From contig NC_090295.1 of NCBI RefSeq assembly GCF_037392515.1, forward strand, positions 22,670,501 through 22,734,500: DNA of 64,000 nt, given 5' to 3'. The position numbers and the translations under genes are program-made. Shown here piece by piece: positions 60,581 through 64,000 of the stretch. The notes beneath the pieces are model-generated. The model was given only the letters and a program-made list of their open reading frames with translations, had not been told where the DNA came from and did no database searches. Each line of letters starts with the position of its first letter. The first letter of the stretch is position 1. Source of the stretch: Haliotis asinina. Its lineage: Eukaryota > Mollusca > Gastropoda > Lepetellida > Haliotidae.

Positions 60581-61032
60581 TAAATTCAAGATTTGAGTCC
60601 AGAATGTGAAGAAAAAATATCAGATTCGGGATTCGAATCCGGAATCCCGAGACCGTTTCTAACTTCATGTTGCCCGAAGGTGGTGGGGTTAAATTGTCTA
60701 CATATAGTCATTTAAATTGATTTTACGCGCGCTTCAGTTATTGCTATGTAGCTTCATTAAATGATCATCTACATTGTAATTACCCATCACTGACGTATAT
60801 ATGTTAGAGAAACCACTTCTCCTCGGTTTTGGTACAATGTAAAACCATCGGGGTCGGGAAATCACCCCTACCCTTTCAAGTTTTACATTGTCTACCAAAA
60901 CCCAGGAGGCCTTTCTTTTCTCCTATACAAATGATCAACAACTTTCACATTAATATATGTCATTTTAAAAGTCTTGTATACTCATAGTTTTTAATGCTGT
61001 CCACCGTCTTTCTGTAAACCCTACTTCCATCA

Positions 61033-61194
61033 CGTGTGGGGTAGCCTAGTGGTTAAAGCGTTCGTTAAAGAGTCCGAAGACTCAGGTTCGATTCCCCACA
61101 CGGTTACAATGTGTGCAGCCCATTTCTGGAGTCTCTGTCGTGATGTTGCTGGAATATTGCTAAAAGCGGCGTAAATCCGTACTAACTCACTCAT
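61033..61194 (+). mobile_element. SINE-1 copy, well preserved
   Basis: Box A TAGCCTAGTGG and box B GGTTCGATTCC are both consensus. It ends with GGCGTAAATCCGTACTAACTCACTC. 60581-61032 holds no gene I can recognise. Confidence 0.9.
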
Positions 61195-61296
61195 CCCATC
61201 AACTCCAATATTTCACAGTAGTGTCTAGAAAGTGGCAAAGTTCGTATCCTCTAAATTTTCCGTGCAGTATATTTTTCCAGTTCCAGTAATTTTCCC

Positions 61297-61690
61297 GTGC
61301 ATGGTTGTCTGCCCATAGAAAGTACAGCTCTGTTGGTGATGATTTCCTCCACATTGACTAAACGTCCCAACTGTATTCCCACTGTCTCACGAAATCGAGG
61401 TCCAGGCTATCTGTACTTGGAGTGCTGCGTTTGGGGTGTATCTACTGACTCCGATGAAATATCTTATAGATCTGTATTGCCCTGCGTTCCCTGATGAACG
61501 GACTGCTGTGCCCCACATAGCTGCTCCATAATCCATTGCAAACCAGACCATGGCGTTACCGTCATGCAACTTTTTGAAGGTTTGGTGATGCATTCCACAG
61601 AAGGCTTTAGATCTGGCGATTAAGAGAAGAAGCACCCGACTTGCAGACTTTGCTGTTGTTTTCGCCATTTTGTCATAATCCAAAAATCTG
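61297..61690 (-). mobile_element. LINE reverse-transcriptase C-terminal fragment
   Basis: The minus-strand frame 61683-61387 reads like the thumb/connection of a LINE protein (VWFAMDYGAAMWGT ... FIGVSRYTPNAALQ). It is a short fragment of about 100 residues. A scrap of the same element lies at 42405-42490 in the other receptor block. Confidence 0.65.
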
Positions 61691-61787
61691 TCAAAGGAAG
61701 GCTGATATAGATGTAGCAGTTCGTTGTCTTTAACGTTTTATGTATGAACCACATTATATATATCTTCATCTATTCTGTTATTGTTAC

Positions 61788-63115
61788 TGATACACAACAT
61801 ATTTAGAGTCAGTGAGTATGGTTTTACGCCGCTTTTAGCGATATCACGGTGGGCGTCACCAGAAAGTGTTGGGACATTGTACCCACATGGGGAATCGAAC
61901 CCAGGTCTTAGGCTTCCCCACCGTCTCAAAATATATACGTTGCCTGACCACCCGAAAATCGACGGGAATGGATATTATTTTGTAAATTGTTTTTACATGC
62001 CGTTTACTTCCCCAGTTTATGCCCAGAAAGGAATATCTTATCCTAGCTGATATATCTGCGTCCCCGAGCCCGACCCCAACCACTGTCTGCGAGACCCGTC
62101 CTGGATTTGCTTTTTAGGCGACCTACATCCTACTTGTTTCTTTTCACAGTGGTAATGAGACTCCATGATAGCCAGGCCTATACTGCACACTAACGACTAT
62201 ATAAATTTAGATTTAAAAAGCCAGATGTTTCTTTCTATTTGCGACATTGCTTTTGTAATTGTTCTTTTACAAATACAAATACGTTTTCAGCCGTTTCATA
62301 AATCTGTGAAAAATAATTAACCGGGATGATTTAGTCTAGTTTGTAATGTTGTTTGCCAAACACTCAAATACACCTTAGTATCGACAGTCTTTGTTTCATG
62401 TTCTGTTTCTTGTTTTTGACTCGACTGTCTTCAGGCTGCCGACGACCCGTGGAGGTCCCGTGGTAGAATAGGCCTTCAGCAACCCATGATTGCCATAAAA
62501 GGCGACTATGCTTGTCGTAAGAGGCGACTAAGGGGATCGGGTTGTCAAGGTCGCTGACTTGGTTGGCCCGTGTCATCGGTTCTCAATTGCGCAGATCGAC
62601 ATTTTACATGATATACTCTTCCAAAAAGTAGGGGGAACTGTACTGTCAATGTACGATTGTCAAAACTGGGAGATATATGAGATCGAATCAATGTTTTATG
62701 GATCTGCCTGAAAAAACGTCAAGATTCATGCACGTGTAATAGGCTCCTACGTTGTGCCCGTGCTTCCCATGCGTTGTGTTTACGTACGTGATAACGTGAA
62801 ATGATACTGCATACGCATGTTGAATGTCTTTGTAACGGTTTTCTTTTCTTTACAGGTTGATCATCGGCAATACAATCATTATGTATACACCTTGTTTGTA
62901 CCGTCTCCACCGCGGTAAAGTACATTGTAATACCCTCTGAGATTTGATAAGCCTTGGGGTTTACCTTGTTGACTTTATAACTTTGATTTGTCGAAAATGG
63001 ATTTGGTCGACCTATGAACTTTTGCGATTTGTTAACATTTGACTTTTCGATTTGAGAAATCGTTGCCTTTCTTGGGGTTTTGTTTGTTTGGTTTTTTTTT
63101 CAGATTGACTTTGGG
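61788..63115 (+). repeat. 3' part of duplicated receptor block, copy 2
   Basis: It is collinear with 42817-43985, including a SINE-1 copy (61806-61925) present in both. In place of the SINE-2 3' fragment of copy 1 it has a SINE-2 5' fragment (62443-62606). The part from 62612 starts like a Tc1-type end (ATATACTCTTCCAAAAAGTAG). No host gene. Confidence 0.75.
62443..62606 (+). mobile_element. SINE-2 5' fragment
   Basis: It runs from GACCCGTGGAGGTCCCGTGG through TGCTTGTCGTAAGAGGCGAC to TTGCGCAGATCGAC, then stops. The tail half is missing. Confidence 0.85.
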
Positions 63116-63119
63116 TATA

Positions 63120-63990
63120 CCACACAGACGCTTGGTCAAAGCAAGAGGTCAAAATGGTAATGGAGCTATAGTGTCTGCCTCTGTCATTAAGAGCACAGCT
63201 CTGTTAGACACTGGTTGAACTGTCTTACCAGATGTCAGTATTCCTGCGAGGATAATTTGTCTCATATTCTCACGTCAACTATTAAAGAAGTATTTCCCAT
63301 AAAGTGTGCAGATGGAAATATGCTTCCATACTTAGGTGTTATACTAGTAGATACTGTTGCTCCGGGGTTACAAGAGGAGGATAGTTAGCCAGGCTTGCTT
63401 TTAATGGTTCCTACAAATAAGTATCGTCTTCAGAAAATAGGGGACAATGAACTTTCAATTTGGATAGGAAGTGTAAACATTAACAAACCTTTCAAGGACA
63501 GACATCTTATGAACGCTCCTCCATTTCCCTCTATTACTACCCCTAACTACAACGCACCATATGCACGTGCACAACGCAGTAGCTCTATATACGTGCATGA
63601 GGTCCCATTCTTGATTTTGACGTTTTTTCAAGAAGAACGAGAAATCACTTAGAACATTAATTGCATCACACATTTGTTAGTTTTTGTTTCTAGTCGTTTT
63701 TTTTAAAAGGAAAATCATATACATGCAAATTACATGCCATACACCAATTATCTTTCAAAAACGACTACATTTCAAATAACTGTGGTTGTACGGAAGTGCA
63801 AATGGTGATGCACTCTCAAAACATTCAATAATATTATATCAACATTGACTGACTCCGATAAGTCGTAAATAAAAAAGATGAAGATCCCCTACTTTTTAAA
63901 TAGTATATAATGCAAGAGTACCTGTTCTAGGAACTAATGTGTTGACACCTGTTATGGATAGAAGTAAGGAATGTCTTGGAGCAGTCTCCC
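63120..63990 (+). mobile_element. Broken LTR-retroelement fossil (protease region)
   Basis: Short peptide blocks recall the aspartic-protease region of Ty3/gypsy- or BEL-like LTR elements (ALLDTG, then CADGNMLPYLGV, and VPVLGTNVL near the right edge). The copy is clearly broken in several places, and no LTR is visible inside the window. It is old, and part of it recurs at 1436-1880. Family assignment is tentative. Confidence 0.45.
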
Positions 63991-64000
63991 TGTAGAAGTC

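Overview
This is eukaryotic, AT-rich, repeat-laden DNA from a mollusc, most likely a gastropod and possibly an abalone. That placement is inference. It rests on several families of tRNA-derived SINEs (one ending in a GTGAGTGAGT-type tail that is very common in abalone DNA), short genes with GT-AG introns and AATAAA-type poly(A) signals, and Toll-like receptors whose ectodomain and TIR domain lie in one exon. Nothing prokaryotic is present.

Layout. (1) 2.0-28.8 kb holds three paralogous genes for small secreted single-kringle proteins. Each has a 61-nt signal-peptide exon, a phase-1 intron and one kringle exon. The first two have introns of 1.8 and 1.3 kb; the third has been stretched to 15.1 kb by nested transposons. 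A broken, apparently intronless GalNAc-transferase copy lies on the minus strand between the first two. (2) 32.1-35.1 kb holds a three-exon gene for a secreted protein with three CBM14-like domains. A 24-bp microexon supplies its dibasic RLKR propeptide site. (3) 38.3-44.0 and 50.7-63.1 kb are two copies of one duplicated block. Each carries a Toll-like receptor of exactly 867 residues and a conserved tiny 5' exon (ATG plus five codons) that splices onto the ectodomain. A stray copy of the receptor 3' flank at 36.6 kb suggests a third, lost copy.

The mobile layer is unusually legible because a 2.6-kb element with a THAP-like reading frame occurs twice (14.5-27.7 kb and 51.4-55.5 kb). Each copy serves as the empty-site control for insertions in the other. 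This reveals a foldback insertion with 13-bp target duplications, a hAT-like element, a tRNA-SINE inverted/tandem array with 12-bp duplications, and a 7.1-kb complex. In that complex, four R4/Dong-like LINEs (restriction-like endonuclease type) sit one after another, each separated by (ATT)n, apparently in the (TAA)n tail of a SINE. Other items are an APE-type LINE with a 2A-like GDVHPNPGP motif, a second LINE with a (TTGTCA)n tail, a scrambled Tc1 element, a roughly 590-bp palindromic microsatellite, a 45-48-bp minisatellite and a broken LTR-retroelement fossil at the right edge.

The host genes encode secreted or surface proteins: kringle and chitin-binding proteins of unknown role and innate immune receptors. 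No operon-like logic links them. What they share is local duplication.
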